In this document: positions 6,609 through 14,333 of the stretch, piece after piece
Layout: every line of letters starts with the position of its first letter
Position numbering within the stretch: the first letter of the stretch is position 1
From: JANQEA01 sp964530075
Lineage (GTDB): Bacteria; Bipolaricaulota; Bipolaricaulia; UBA7950; UBA9294
Direction of reading: 5' to 3'
DNA: 19,662 nt
NCBI GenBank assembly: GCA_964530075.1
Contig: CAZGXU010000040.1
Span: 1 to 19,662, forward strand
Made by a program: the position numbers and the translations under genes
The notes under the pieces: model-generated
What the model was told of the DNA's origin: nothing
The model's input: only the letters and a program-made list of their open reading frames with translations
Databases searched by the model: none

Positions 6609-7598
6609 TCAGTCGTAGCGGATCCGCGGGTCGACCCAGGCGAGAAGGAAGTCCGCGATCAGATTCCCGATCAGCAAGAACAGGCTGAAGAAGAGCAGCG
6701 CCCCCATGATCACCGGCTCGTCCTGTCTCTGCAACGAGCTGAAGTAGGCGCGCCCGACCGTCGGCAGATTGAGCACGATCGCGGTCACGATCGATCCGGC
6801 GACCAGCCCGGGGAGGGAGAGCCCGAGGACCGTGATCAGCGGGTTGATCGCGTTTCGCACCGCGTGCTTGTAGACGACGACCCGCTCGGTGAGGCCCTTC
6901 GAGCGGGCGGTCTGAACGTACGGCAGGGCCAGCGTATCGAGGAGGTTCCCCCGCATCAGTCGGATCAGCCCGGCCATCCCGGACGTCCCGATGACGAGCC
7001 ACACCGGCCAGAGGTGCCACAGGTAGTTGACGAATTTCGCCCACGAGAACGGCTGATCGAAGAAGCGGGCATCGAGCAGGCCGCCGACGCCCAAGCCGTA
7101 GTTGCCGACCCTGAAGAGCACGACGAGCATCCACAGCAACACCAACGCCAAGAAGAAGTTGGGGATCGACAGCCCCAGGAAGCCGAAGAACGTGACCACG
7201 TGATCGCTCGGCTTGTACTGGTGGGTCGCCGAGTAGATCCCGATCGGAATGGCGAAGAGCCACGTCAAGATCAACGTCGTGACTGCGATGAGAATGGTCC
7301 ACAGCAGGCGGTTCCCGAAGAAGAGGGTCGTGAACACCGGCATCCGCGTGTCGAACGACGTGCCGAAGTCTCCCCGGACGACGTTCTTCAGCCAGTACCA
7401 GTACTGGATGAGAAACGGCTTGTCCAGGCCGAACCGCTCGATCTGGCGTTGCAACGTCTCCTCGGTGATCTGCGGGTTCATCCTCGCGGTCGTGAGGTAG
7501 TCCCCCGGCATGACCTTGATCAGGCTGAACGAGATGAGGGAGACGATGAGCAGCAACGGGATCATGTACAGCGTCCGTCGGATGACGTACGTCAGCAT
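6609..7598 (-). CDS. Peptide-type ABC transporter permease, OppB/DppB family
   Basis: The 329-residue membrane protein begins with the classic MLTYVIRRTLYMIPLLL segment (TM1 about 9-29) and MPGDY. An extracytoplasmic stretch (30-95) and further TM helices follow. The EAA loop is at about 224-253 (ALPYVQTARSKGLTERVVV), and the protein ends in WVDPRIRYD, as is normal for OppB proteins. A GGAAGG site lies 7 nt before the ATG. It should heterodimerise with the OppC-like product of the next gene and receive substrate from the binding protein encoded upstream. The 95-bp gap to the binding-protein gene holds a strong hairpin. Family is certain; substrate is unknown. Confidence 0.95.
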   Translation of the reverse strand: MLTYVIRRTLYMIPLLLIVSLISFSLIKVMPGDYLTTARMNPQITEETLQRQIERFGLDKPFLIQYWYWLKNVVRGDFGTSFDTRMPVFTTLFFGNRLLWTILIAVTTLILTWLFAIPIGIYSATHQYKPSDHVVTFFGFLGLSIPNFFLALVLLWMLVVLFRVGNYGLGVGGLLDARFFDQPFSWAKFVNYLWHLWPVWLVIGTSGMAGLIRLMRGNLLDTLALPYVQTARSKGLTERVVVYKHAVRNAINPLITVLGLSLPGLVAGSIVTAIVLNLPTVGRAYFSSLQRQDEPVIMGALLFFSLFLLIGNLIADFLLAWVDPRIRYD

Positions 7599-7637
7599 CT
7601 ATCTACCTTCCGCTCGGCATGGAGTAAGGGAAAGGAT

Positions 7638-7678
7638 GGGGCGCGGCGCGGGAGACGAGTTCCCCGAACCGCGGCCCC
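7638..7678 (-). other. Intercistronic GC hairpin between the binding-protein and permease genes
   Basis: On the minus strand GGGGCCGCGG pairs with CCGCGCCCC (9 bp with one bulged C) around a loop of about 20 nt, starting 16 bp past the binding-protein stop. There is no T-tract. By analogy with malE-malF-type operons it could protect the upstream mRNA or partly end transcription, giving more binding protein than permease. That role is inference. Confidence 0.45.
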
Positions 7679-7693
7679 TTATGCTCCGCCTAC

Positions 7694-9517
7694 TTAGAGT
7701 CTCTTGTCGAAGCAGAGCTCCGTCAGCAGTCCATTGCGCCCGCCGGCCACCGAGGTTGGGCTCGACTTGAACGCGTTCCCGACGTAGTCGTAGTACGCAA
7801 ACTGGAACGTGGGTTGACACAGGTACACGTATCCAAGCTGATACGCCAGTAGCTGCTGGTACTCCTTGTAGTACCCGAACGCCTCGTCCAGGTCGAACGT
7901 GCCCGCGCCGAGGTTCATCAGCTCATTGATCCGCAGATCGACCTCGTCCGGCTCGTCGCACGCCGAGTACCGATAGGCGTGCAGGGAGCCGCAAGACGTG
8001 TAGACGTTCTTCCCACTGTTCGGCTCGTCGCCGCCGGTCAGACCGAGCTGGACGATATCGCCCGTGCCTCCCACCAACACGTTCACCAGCGTGTTGAAGT
8101 CGACGACCTGGAAGTTCGCGTTCAGCCCGGCCGCGCGGAAGTCGTCCTGGATGATCAGGCAGTACGCGACACGGATGGTGGTGTCGTTGGTGTTGATCTC
8201 GATCGTGAGCGGGGCTCCGCTCGGCAGATCGCGCCACCCGTCGCCGTTCTGGTCGACCACGCCGAGGGCGTCGAGCATGCTCTCCGCCAGCGCCGGGTCG
8301 TACTCGAACGTGACGGCGTCGTTCTCGGTGATCGGACCGCCGTAGTAGTCGCGCCCCGCGTAGAACGGAGACGGCACGCTGAGCCCGGTCCACTGCGGCG
8401 CACCCAGCCCGTTGAGGACGTTCTGGACCATCGTGTCCTTGTCGAGCAGGTGAGCCAGCGCCTCGCGGAACTCGACGTTTCGGTAGAGCTCGCGCTTCTC
8501 CGCGTTCGTTCCGTCGGCCAACCCGATGTCCTGGTTGATGCAGATCCAGGTTGTTCCGTATCCGGCATCGTCCGTGATCATGACCGTGAAGCCCTTCGAC
8601 GCTCCCTCGGGAAGAAGGATCGGGATGTCCTCGGGGCGGAGTCCGTACACGTCGAGCTCGCCGTTGCGGAACTTCAGCATCTGGACGTCCTCGTTCGCCA
8701 CGATCTGGTCGATGATCTTGTCGTAGTACGGAAGCTGCGTCCCCGCCGGGTCGTACGCGTAGTAGTAGGGGTTGCGCTCCATCGTCACGCTCACGTTCGG
8801 CTGGTAGGCGGTGACGATCCACGGACCGTTGCTAACCAGCTCGTCGAGCGGCGTGTCGAGCGTCCACGTCTCGTTGAACGTCCCGGCCGGAACGTCCGGG
8901 TTGAGCTTGTGGACGTACTGCGCCAGCTTGTGCTTCGGCTGGATGGGGACGCCAAGGGAGTTGAGGACCGGCCGGTAGATCGTCGACAGCGTGAACCTCA
9001 CCGTGTAGTCGTCGACCTTCTCGCAGATCGGGAACGTCCCGTCGGGGAGGATCTGGCCGTCGCGCGAGTTGCAGTCGACGTCCTCGTTCAGCACAAGATC
9101 GTTGTATGAGAACACGACGTCGTCGGCCGTGATCGGCACCCCGTCGGACCACTTGATCCCCTCGCGAAGATGGAAGGTGATGACCAATCCGTCCTCGGAG
9201 ATCTCGTAGCTCTTGGCCAGATCGGGCACGATCGCGCCGGTGACGTGGTCGAGATTCACCAGCCCCAAGCTCATCAAGGCCGTGAACCTCGTGGTGCTCG
9301 TCTCGTGAGCGGTGTTGGCGTTCCACGCCTTCGGATCTTCGATCGTGGAGCGGGTGAACGTTCCGCCGCGGACGCCGAGCTCCATGTCCGAGTAGGCCGT
9401 CCCCGCGACGCCGATCGGAAGGATGCGAGCATCCGCCGGCATCGTGTCGTATCCCTGTCCGAAGACAGCGAGCGACGGGATGAGAAGCAGGCCCGCCAGA
9501 ATCAGCACGTTCTTCAT
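7694..9517 (-). CDS. ABC transporter solute-binding protein, family 5 (peptide/oligosaccharide type)
   Basis: The 607-residue extracytoplasmic receptor should deliver substrate to the two permeases encoded downstream. An N-terminal signal peptide (hydrophobic 4-19, likely cleavage after VFG at about 20) lacks a lipobox Cys, which suggests a soluble periplasmic protein and hence a diderm cell. The SBP_bac_5 signature is clear: DLAKSYEISEDG, FHLREGIKWSDG (115-126) and ADDVVFSYND (131-140). A DQNGDGWRD loop, resembling a calcium-binding loop, is found in many family 5 receptors. A perfect AGGAGG stands 6 nt before the ATG. The gene lies 26 bp after the small repeat-protein gene and is probably co-transcribed with it. 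Family 5 covers di/oligopeptides, nickel and some oligosaccharides, and nothing here decides between them. Confidence 0.95.
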   Translation of the reverse strand: MKNVLILAGLLLIPSLAVFGQGYDTMPADARILPIGVAGTAYSDMELGVRGGTFTRSTIEDPKAWNANTAHETSTTRFTALMSLGLVNLDHVTGAIVPDLAKSYEISEDGLVITFHLREGIKWSDGVPITADDVVFSYNDLVLNEDVDCNSRDGQILPDGTFPICEKVDDYTVRFTLSTIYRPVLNSLGVPIQPKHKLAQYVHKLNPDVPAGTFNETWTLDTPLDELVSNGPWIVTAYQPNVSVTMERNPYYYAYDPAGTQLPYYDKIIDQIVANEDVQMLKFRNGELDVYGLRPEDIPILLPEGASKGFTVMITDDAGYGTTWICINQDIGLADGTNAEKRELYRNVEFREALAHLLDKDTMVQNVLNGLGAPQWTGLSVPSPFYAGRDYYGGPITENDAVTFEYDPALAESMLDALGVVDQNGDGWRDLPSGAPLTIEINTNDTTIRVAYCLIIQDDFRAAGLNANFQVVDFNTLVNVLVGGTGDIVQLGLTGGDEPNSGKNVYTSCGSLHAYRYSACDEPDEVDLRINELMNLGAGTFDLDEAFGYYKEYQQLLAYQLGYVYLCQPTFQFAYYDYVGNAFKSSPTSVAGGRNGLLTELCFDKRL

Positions 9518-9543
9518 TGAGAACCTCCTTCGTTATCGCCTAC

Positions 9544-10230
9544 CTAGAGGCTGAACAAGTACGCCAGGTACCCCTGATAGGCCAATGCCAGTTCCGGATA
9601 GACCAGCGTGACCGACAGGATCTCCGTCTCGGTCTCGTCGATCGTCAACGGCTGGTCCTTGATCCAGATCGCTGTGAGCGCAGTGGCAGCAGCAACTCGC
9701 AGCCCGAGGTTCTCGCCGTTCTTCGCCAGTTCGACCAGCTCGGCCTCGGTCTTGGCGCCAAGCGGCGAACCGGGGACGTAGAAACCTCCCAGGAGCGTAC
9801 CGGCGGCGATCGCAAGGGTATCCGACTCCACCGTGAGAAGATACTCTTCGATGAGCTCCGGCCGTTTGTAGCTGGCGCGATTGTGGAAAAACCACATGTT
9901 CGCCGCGTCCTGGTCCCCCGCCTTCGCTAGGTCGAGCAGCGTAGCGTCGTCCATCTCGAAGAGCTCTAGCTCTCGTCCGTTGAGGATGAACAGCGCCCTG
10001 TCCGCAGCGAGTCGGATTCCTGGAGTCCGCCCGGTAGCCGCCAGTTGTTCCAGCTCTTCCACCGATTTCATCGTGTAGTCATTGACCAGCGCCATCCCGG
10101 CCGCCTTGCTGATCTCCGGGATCAGCTCGTTCGCGACGATATTGTTGAGATCGACCGCGAGTCCGATCACGGAAAACAAGACGACCGCGCAAGCCGCTAG
10201 CCCAAGCGCCCGAAGGCTATCACGCTTCAT
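9544..10230 (-). CDS. Secreted or membrane-anchored protein with HEAT-like helical repeats, function unknown
   Basis: I do not recognise a family. The 228-residue product starts with a positively charged N-terminus and one hydrophobic segment (about 8-26), a signal peptide or anchor. The rest is mostly helical with a repeated pattern: about 57-84 (VEELEQLAATG...IRLAADRALFILN), 97-117 (LLDLAKAGDQDAAN), 125-152, and 164-190 (ELVELAKNGENLGLRVAAATALTAIW). The first and last are clearly alike. Such HEAT/Sel1-like repeats usually bind proteins. It is the first gene of the transport operon, with a perfect AGGAGG 7 nt before the ATG and only 26 bp to the binding-protein gene. It may be an accessory factor of the importer. 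That link is inference from position only. Confidence 0.8.
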   Translation of the reverse strand: MKRDSLRALGLAACAVVLFSVIGLAVDLNNIVANELIPEISKAAGMALVNDYTMKSVEELEQLAATGRTPGIRLAADRALFILNGRELELFEMDDATLLDLAKAGDQDAANMWFFHNRASYKRPELIEEYLLTVESDTLAIAAGTLLGGFYVPGSPLGAKTEAELVELAKNGENLGLRVAAATALTAIWIKDQPLTIDETETEILSVTLVYPELALAYQGYLAYLFSL

Positions 10231-10323
10231 TATTCAACCTCCTTGTGCTCTCGCCCGAATGAAGATAGGCACTCCTTCTACCTCGTAGACCACCTCCCAG
10301 GCAGAGCTCGATCTAGTGTGGAA

Positions 10324-10337
10324 AGGCGTTCTCGCCT
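10324..10337 (-). other. Small hairpin at the 5' end of the transport-operon transcript
   Basis: On the minus strand AGGCG and CGCCT pair around AGAA, within about 2 nt of the expected transcription start. A 5'-terminal stem of this kind can protect mRNA from 5'-end-dependent decay. No riboswitch fold was recognised in the leader of about 109 nt. Confidence 0.45.
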
Positions 10338-10345
10338 GAAGTGCG

Positions 10346-10374
10346 ATTATACAGATCGTTTCCGCGACTGTCAA
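10346..10374 (-). promoter_or_regulatory. Consensus sigma-70 promoter of the peptide transport operon
   Basis: On the minus strand TTGACA (10374-10369) and TATAAT (10351-10346) match the consensus perfectly with a 17-bp spacer. Transcription should start near 10339. The -35 lies 14 bp from the stop codon of the preceding gene. Such a strong promoter suggests the transporter is highly expressed. Confidence 0.9.
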
Positions 10375-10388
10375 TCCTCTCGTTCCCT

Positions 10389-12200
10389 TCAATCGCATAC
10401 CAGAACCGAATTCAGCAGCGCCCCCTCGATCTCCCGCCTCGACGTTCCGGCGAACTCCAGGATAGCGCTATCGATGGACATCCCGCCTCCGAGTCTCGCC
10501 GTGGCGCGCCACAGTTCTCGGACCAGCCCCTCCCCGTGGATGTCGACCAAGTAGCCGATCATCAGGCCGGTCTCCGTCCGAAACGGGGCCTCGGGCACCG
10601 CACCGAACCCCAATTGCCACAACGGGGTCCACTCGCCGGCGACGAGGAGCTCGCATCCCTGTTCGACGAGGTCGCCGAATTCGACGGTCACGGCGGTTGC
10701 GAGGCCGGTCCGCAGAAGATTCGACGACGTGCTGATGCGATACCCATAGGCGGGCAGCGTCGACGCAAGGATCCATCCGACGTCCTCCCCGACGACGATG
10801 TGCCAAGCCGTCTGATGCGTGCTCACATCCGGCGTCACGCTCTTGCCGGTCTGTCGGGCCTCCGCGTCGTCGTAGAAGAAGACCGTCATCCGCGGCGGGA
10901 GGTCGTCCGCGGAGAATCCAAGCGCCTCCGAGACTCGGGCACGCGCATCCCGGACCTCGCCGAGCAACCGGCCCAGCTCTTCGTCGGACATTGCGCCGAA
11001 CACGACGATCCCGTCCTCTTCAGCGCGTCCCCATCCGTCGAACAACGCGACCCATTCGGCCAGCTGACTCTGACTCGGGGTCAACCCTGCGCCCTCGATT
11101 CTCGCCGCGGCTTCCTCGAACTCCCCCACCGAAAGCTCGCACCGGATGGACAAGGCGAACTGCCTGTCCGTCAGTTCCTTTTCTCCCCACGTTTCCGTGA
11201 GTCGACGGGCCTCCTCGAACTCGCCGGCCTCGAACAGGTACAACGCGCGGTAGTAGTCGTAGTCCTCTTCCTCGCGGCCCGCCGCATCGGCGGCCTCCCA
11301 CCATGCTTCGCTCAGGTCGGCCAGCGGGCCGCAGGAGAGCCGCTCGAGCAGCGCCTCCGACCTCCCCGGCCCCCAGACCGATCTGAGGGCCCCCATCCCC
11401 CCGTTGCACTCGATCAGGTACTGGACCAAGGATGCCGCTTCCAGGGAGGCGAGGCTCTCTTCTGGGATCAGGTTCCCTTCGCTTCCAAAAAACGTGTAGA
11501 ACGTCGCAACGCTTTCGAGCGAACCGAGCGCCATGCTCGCTGAGAACGGCGAATCGAATTGCTGATAGAGCGTCTCCGGAAACTCACCCTCCGCCTCGAG
11601 TCGGAGCAGATCTTCGAGCGAATACCGGAGTCGGGACGGGGCAGCGGCGACCGCCGAGTGAAACTCGCGGTCCGGCTCGGCCAGAATCATGGCGGTCCCG
11701 TCGTACAGCAGCCGCGAGTAGCACCGGCCCCAACCGAAGGCCAGGACGAGCTCCGCGAGGCGCGGATACGGATCCTCGCCCGCGAACAGGTCCAGCACCG
11801 CGTAGAACGTGTGCGTCGCCATCGGCGACTTGCGCTGCACGATGCTCGATTGCAGCTCGATCGAATCGTCATGAACCAGCACATCGATCGGCGTCGGGAC
11901 CTCGGACGGATCGACGTCGAGGCGCGTCAGGAGATCATCGAGCGATTCCTCGAGCCTTGCATTCAGCGCCGCGTAGGACGCTCGGCTCGGCGAGCCCTCG
12001 TGGTACCAGACGTTGAAGCGGTCGCCACGGACCTCGTAGAGATCATGGGTTTCCACCGACATCTGAGGTTGGAGCACGTAGTTGATGAGAATCACGAACA
12101 CCAGCGCGCCGAGAGCGCCAATCGCGAGCCCGCCGATCGTCATGACCCACGGCTTCCGGAACATTGAGAAAACTCGTTTCCAATCTGCCTTTGAGCGCAT
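10389..12200 (-). CDS. Membrane-anchored protein with two degenerate peptidase-MA-like domains
   Basis: The 603-residue product has a cytoplasmic N-terminus, one TM helix (about 20-44) and a large extracytoplasmic part. Its layout resembles peptidase MA (gluzincin) proteins, seemingly twice. The pattern runs from DRFNVWYHEG (60-69) through TPIDVLVHDD to SLVQYLIECNGGMGALRSVW (257-276). It repeats from DGIVVFGAMSDEEL (396-409) through PRMTVFFYDDAEA to TGLMIGYLVDIHGEGLVRELW (544-564). A TPR-like helical stretch (about 315-375) links them. Neither half has HExxH: the expected first site reads LAELVLAF. Proteolysis is therefore unlikely, and a binding or structural role is more plausible. There is no Shine-Dalgarno site, and the promoter leaves almost no leader. 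Family assignment rests on my pattern reading and needs a profile search. Confidence 0.7.
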   Translation of the reverse strand: MRSKADWKRVFSMFRKPWVMTIGGLAIGALGALVFVILINYVLQPQMSVETHDLYEVRGDRFNVWYHEGSPSRASYAALNARLEESLDDLLTRLDVDPSEVPTPIDVLVHDDSIELQSSIVQRKSPMATHTFYAVLDLFAGEDPYPRLAELVLAFGWGRCYSRLLYDGTAMILAEPDREFHSAVAAAPSRLRYSLEDLLRLEAEGEFPETLYQQFDSPFSASMALGSLESVATFYTFFGSEGNLIPEESLASLEAASLVQYLIECNGGMGALRSVWGPGRSEALLERLSCGPLADLSEAWWEAADAAGREEEDYDYYRALYLFEAGEFEEARRLTETWGEKELTDRQFALSIRCELSVGEFEEAAARIEGAGLTPSQSQLAEWVALFDGWGRAEEDGIVVFGAMSDEELGRLLGEVRDARARVSEALGFSADDLPPRMTVFFYDDAEARQTGKSVTPDVSTHQTAWHIVVGEDVGWILASTLPAYGYRISTSSNLLRTGLATAVTVEFGDLVEQGCELLVAGEWTPLWQLGFGAVPEAPFRTETGLMIGYLVDIHGEGLVRELWRATARLGGGMSIDSAILEFAGTSRREIEGALLNSVLVCD

Positions 12201-12209
12201 GACATACTC

Positions 12210-12238
12210 ATTGTAGCGGCCGTTTTCGGGACGTGCAA
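12210..12238 (-). promoter_or_regulatory. Promoter of the 603-residue membrane protein gene (near-leaderless)
   Basis: On the minus strand TTGCAC (12238-12233) and TACAAT (12215-12210) have a 17-bp spacer. The expected start lies 2-4 nt before the ATG at 12200, so the mRNA would be leaderless or nearly so. The absence of a Shine-Dalgarno site agrees. Confidence 0.7.
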
Positions 12239-12306
12239 TCGGCCGCTCCTCTCTTCACATCCAACTCACATCATCTCCATAGAAAGCCCACAGGTTCTCT
12301 CGGCAA

Positions 12307-12335
12307 TTGACACGGGGAAACGCCCACAATATACT
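12307..12335 (+). promoter_or_regulatory. Sigma-70 promoter of spoVS and probably the downstream cluster
   Basis: TTGACA (12307-12312) and TATACT (12330-12335) have a 17-bp spacer. Transcription should start near 12342, giving a leader of about 39 nt with a strong ribosome site. It is divergent from the promoter at 12210-12238; the 68 bp between the two -35 boxes holds nothing I recognise. Confidence 0.85.
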
Positions 12336-12380
12336 GGCTGTGCTGCTTTGGGAGACGTCGCAATCCTGAGGAGGAGGGAC

Positions 12381-12641
12381 GTGGAGATCCTGAAGGTCGC
12401 TTCCCGCTCGAACCCCAACTCCGTCTCCGGAGCGATCGCAGGCGCGTTGGAGCAGCACGGCGTCGTCGAGCTCCATGCGATCGGCGCCGGCGCCGTCAAC
12501 CAGACGGTGAAGGCGATCGCCATCGCTCGGCGGCTGATCGAAGAGGACGAATCCCACCACATCAAGGTCATCCCCGGATTCATGGAGCTCGACATCGGGG
12601 GGGAGAAGAAGACCGGGATCCGGTTCATCGTCGAGAAGTAG
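12381..12641 (+). CDS. spoVS: Stage V sporulation protein S homologue (SpoVS, Alba-like fold)
   Basis: The 86-residue protein starts at GTG 12381 behind GAGGAGGAGGG. The frame is open to 12348, but the family begins at xEILKV, and the ribosome site confirms this start. The core AIGAGAVNQTVKAIAIAR (33-50) is nearly that of Bacillus SpoVS, and the C-terminus ELDIGGEKKTGIRFIVE also fits. SpoVS acts at stage V of sporulation in Bacillus. Homologues are also found in non-sporulating bacteria, where the Alba-like fold suggests nucleic-acid binding. No other sporulation gene is here. It has its own strong promoter and precedes argS by 24 bp, so read-through into argS-ftsY-ppdK is likely. Role in this organism is unknown. 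Confidence 0.93.
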   Translation: MEILKVASRSNPNSVSGAIAGALEQHGVVELHAIGAGAVNQTVKAIAIARRLIEEDESHHIKVIPGFMELDIGGEKKTGIRFIVEK

Positions 12642-12659
12642 CGACGATCGGCGTACCAT
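12631..12659 (+). promoter_or_regulatory. Candidate internal promoter of argS (leaderless)
   Basis: TCGAGA (12631-12636) and TACCAT (12654-12659) have a 17-bp spacer and overlap the end of spoVS. The -10 ends 6 nt before the argS ATG, so transcription would begin at the start codon. argS has no Shine-Dalgarno site. The hexamers are only moderate matches. Confidence 0.45.
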
Positions 12660-12665
12660 CTGATC

Positions 12666-14333
12666 ATGCCAACGTATCGGAATACGTATCTCAAGGACTT
12701 CGTTGCGGATCAGATACTCCGGGCCTATCGCACCCTTCACGGGGTTTCGGAAACCGCCGCAGCCGATATTCGCCAGAACGATCGTCCCGAGTTCGGCGAT
12801 TTCTCGACCAACATCGCGATGGTCGAGGCGAGCAAGCAAGGGCTGAACCCGCGTTCGCTCGCGGAGGAACTCACTCAGAGGATGGCGACCTCCTTTTCCA
12901 AGAGGGATTTCGCCAGAGTCGATGTGGCGGGTTCCGGGTTCATCAACCTCTTCCTCACCCCGCAGCGGATCCAGTCCACCCTGCGAAGCATCCTCGTCGA
13001 GAAGGCCGACTACGGAAGACAGGATCTGGGTGCTCGCAGGAGGCTCCAGGTGGAGTTCGTCAGCTCGAATCCGACCGGCCCGCTCACCGTCGGCCACGGT
13101 CGGCAGGCCGTCCTCGGCGACGTGCTCGCCACCCTCTACGAGTGGCTGGGTTACACCGTCGAGCGGGAGTACTACTACAACGACGAAGGCCGGCAGATCG
13201 ATCTTCTTGCCGAGTCCTTGTGGGTGCGGTATCGAGAGCAGTTCGGGGAAACCCATGAGATTCCTGAGGACGGCTATCAGGGCGATTACCTGATCCCGAT
13301 TGCCAAGGGGATGGAGGAGAACCTACGGAGGCGCTTCCCGCAGTTCGATGAGGAAGCGAGGGCCGTCTTCCGGGAAGAGGCCATTCGCAGCATGAAGGCG
13401 GAGATCACAGATGATCTTCACAAACTGGGCGTCTGGTTCCACCACTGGTTCTCGGAAGCAGACCTCCATCGGGCAGGGAAGGTCGATGCTGCCCTCAAAC
13501 GACTAGAACTTGCCAACGGAACATACGAGCAAGATGGCGCGATCTGGCTGAAGGCCGAGGAGCACGGCGGGGCGAAGGACTCGGTCCTCGTCCGAAGCGA
13601 CGGCCGGCCGACCTATCTCCTAGTCGACATCGCCTATCACATCGACAAGCGGGACCGCGGCTTCGATCGGGTGATCGACGTGCAAGGGGCCGATCACCAC
13701 GCCGAGCAGTCGTGCATGAAGGCCGCGATGAGGATCCTCGACTACCCGGACGACTGGCTCTCCTACGCCGTCCACCAGTTCGTCAGCCTCAAGGAGGGAG
13801 GGCAGGTCCTGAAGATGTCGACACGGGCCGGACGGTTCGTCACGCTTCGCGATCTCATCGACGAGCTGGGCAAGGACATCGTGCGGTACTTCATGATCTC
13901 ACGGAAGCCGGAGGCGCACCTCGACTTCGACCTCGACCTGGCGCGCGCCGAGTCGCTCGACAACCCGGCGACCTACGTGAAGTACGCCCACACGCGGATC
14001 TCGTCGATCTTCCGGAAGGCCGGCGACCCGGACCGCGACTGGACGGACGTCGACCTCTCCCCGCTCGTCGAGCCGGAAGAGCTGGAGCTAATCAAGGCGC
14101 TCGACCGCTTCCCCGAGGTCGTCCGAACCGCCGCCGAGGGGTTCGCGCCCCACCTCCTCGCCGAGTACGCGCTCGACCTCTCCCGCTCCTTCCACGCGTA
14201 CTACGACAGGCACCGCGTCCTCACCGACGACGAAGATCTCTCCGGGGCTCGGCTGGCGCTGCTCGAAGCGCTCCGGGCGGTCGTCCGGAACACCCTCGAG
14301 ATCCTCGGGATGGACGCGCCGGAGGAGATGTGA
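12666..14333 (+). CDS. argS: Arginyl-tRNA synthetase
   Basis: This class I synthetase attaches arginine to tRNA-Arg and, as is characteristic of ArgRS, needs the tRNA for amino-acid activation. At 555 residues it has normal bacterial length. The N-terminal Arg-N domain contains PEFGDFSTNIA (41-51). The ATP-binding motif is SSNPTGPLTVGHGR (133-146), with TVGH in place of HIGH. The second motif is KMSTR (383-387), usual for this enzyme. The C-terminal anticodon-binding domain ends in TLEILGMDAPEEM, matching the family. Start: ATG 12666, 24 bp after spoVS, with no ribosome site but a possible leaderless promoter. Its stop overlaps the ftsY start (GTGA, 14330-14333), indicating translational coupling. 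Identity is certain. Confidence 0.97.
   Translation: MPTYRNTYLKDFVADQILRAYRTLHGVSETAAADIRQNDRPEFGDFSTNIAMVEASKQGLNPRSLAEELTQRMATSFSKRDFARVDVAGSGFINLFLTPQRIQSTLRSILVEKADYGRQDLGARRRLQVEFVSSNPTGPLTVGHGRQAVLGDVLATLYEWLGYTVEREYYYNDEGRQIDLLAESLWVRYREQFGETHEIPEDGYQGDYLIPIAKGMEENLRRRFPQFDEEARAVFREEAIRSMKAEITDDLHKLGVWFHHWFSEADLHRAGKVDAALKRLELANGTYEQDGAIWLKAEEHGGAKDSVLVRSDGRPTYLLVDIAYHIDKRDRGFDRVIDVQGADHHAEQSCMKAAMRILDYPDDWLSYAVHQFVSLKEGGQVLKMSTRAGRFVTLRDLIDELGKDIVRYFMISRKPEAHLDFDLDLARAESLDNPATYVKYAHTRISSIFRKAGDPDRDWTDVDLSPLVEPEELELIKALDRFPEVVRTAAEGFAPHLLAEYALDLSRSFHAYYDRHRVLTDDEDLSGARLALLEALRAVVRNTLEILGMDAPEEM

Noticed and set aside
10231..10345. Leader of the transport operon considered as a riboswitch
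   Set aside because: Only a small 5' hairpin and a ribosome site are evident; no known aptamer core was recognised.
12255..13256. A 333-codon open frame on the - strand opposite spoVS and argS
   Set aside because: Composition is that of a shadow, and it would overlap both certain genes and their promoters.
13712..14329. Upstream extension of the ftsY frame, and likewise 14593-15279 for ppdK
   Set aside because: These parts lie inside argS and ftsY in another frame and give Arg/Gly-rich shadow sequence. Ribosome sites mark the later starts.
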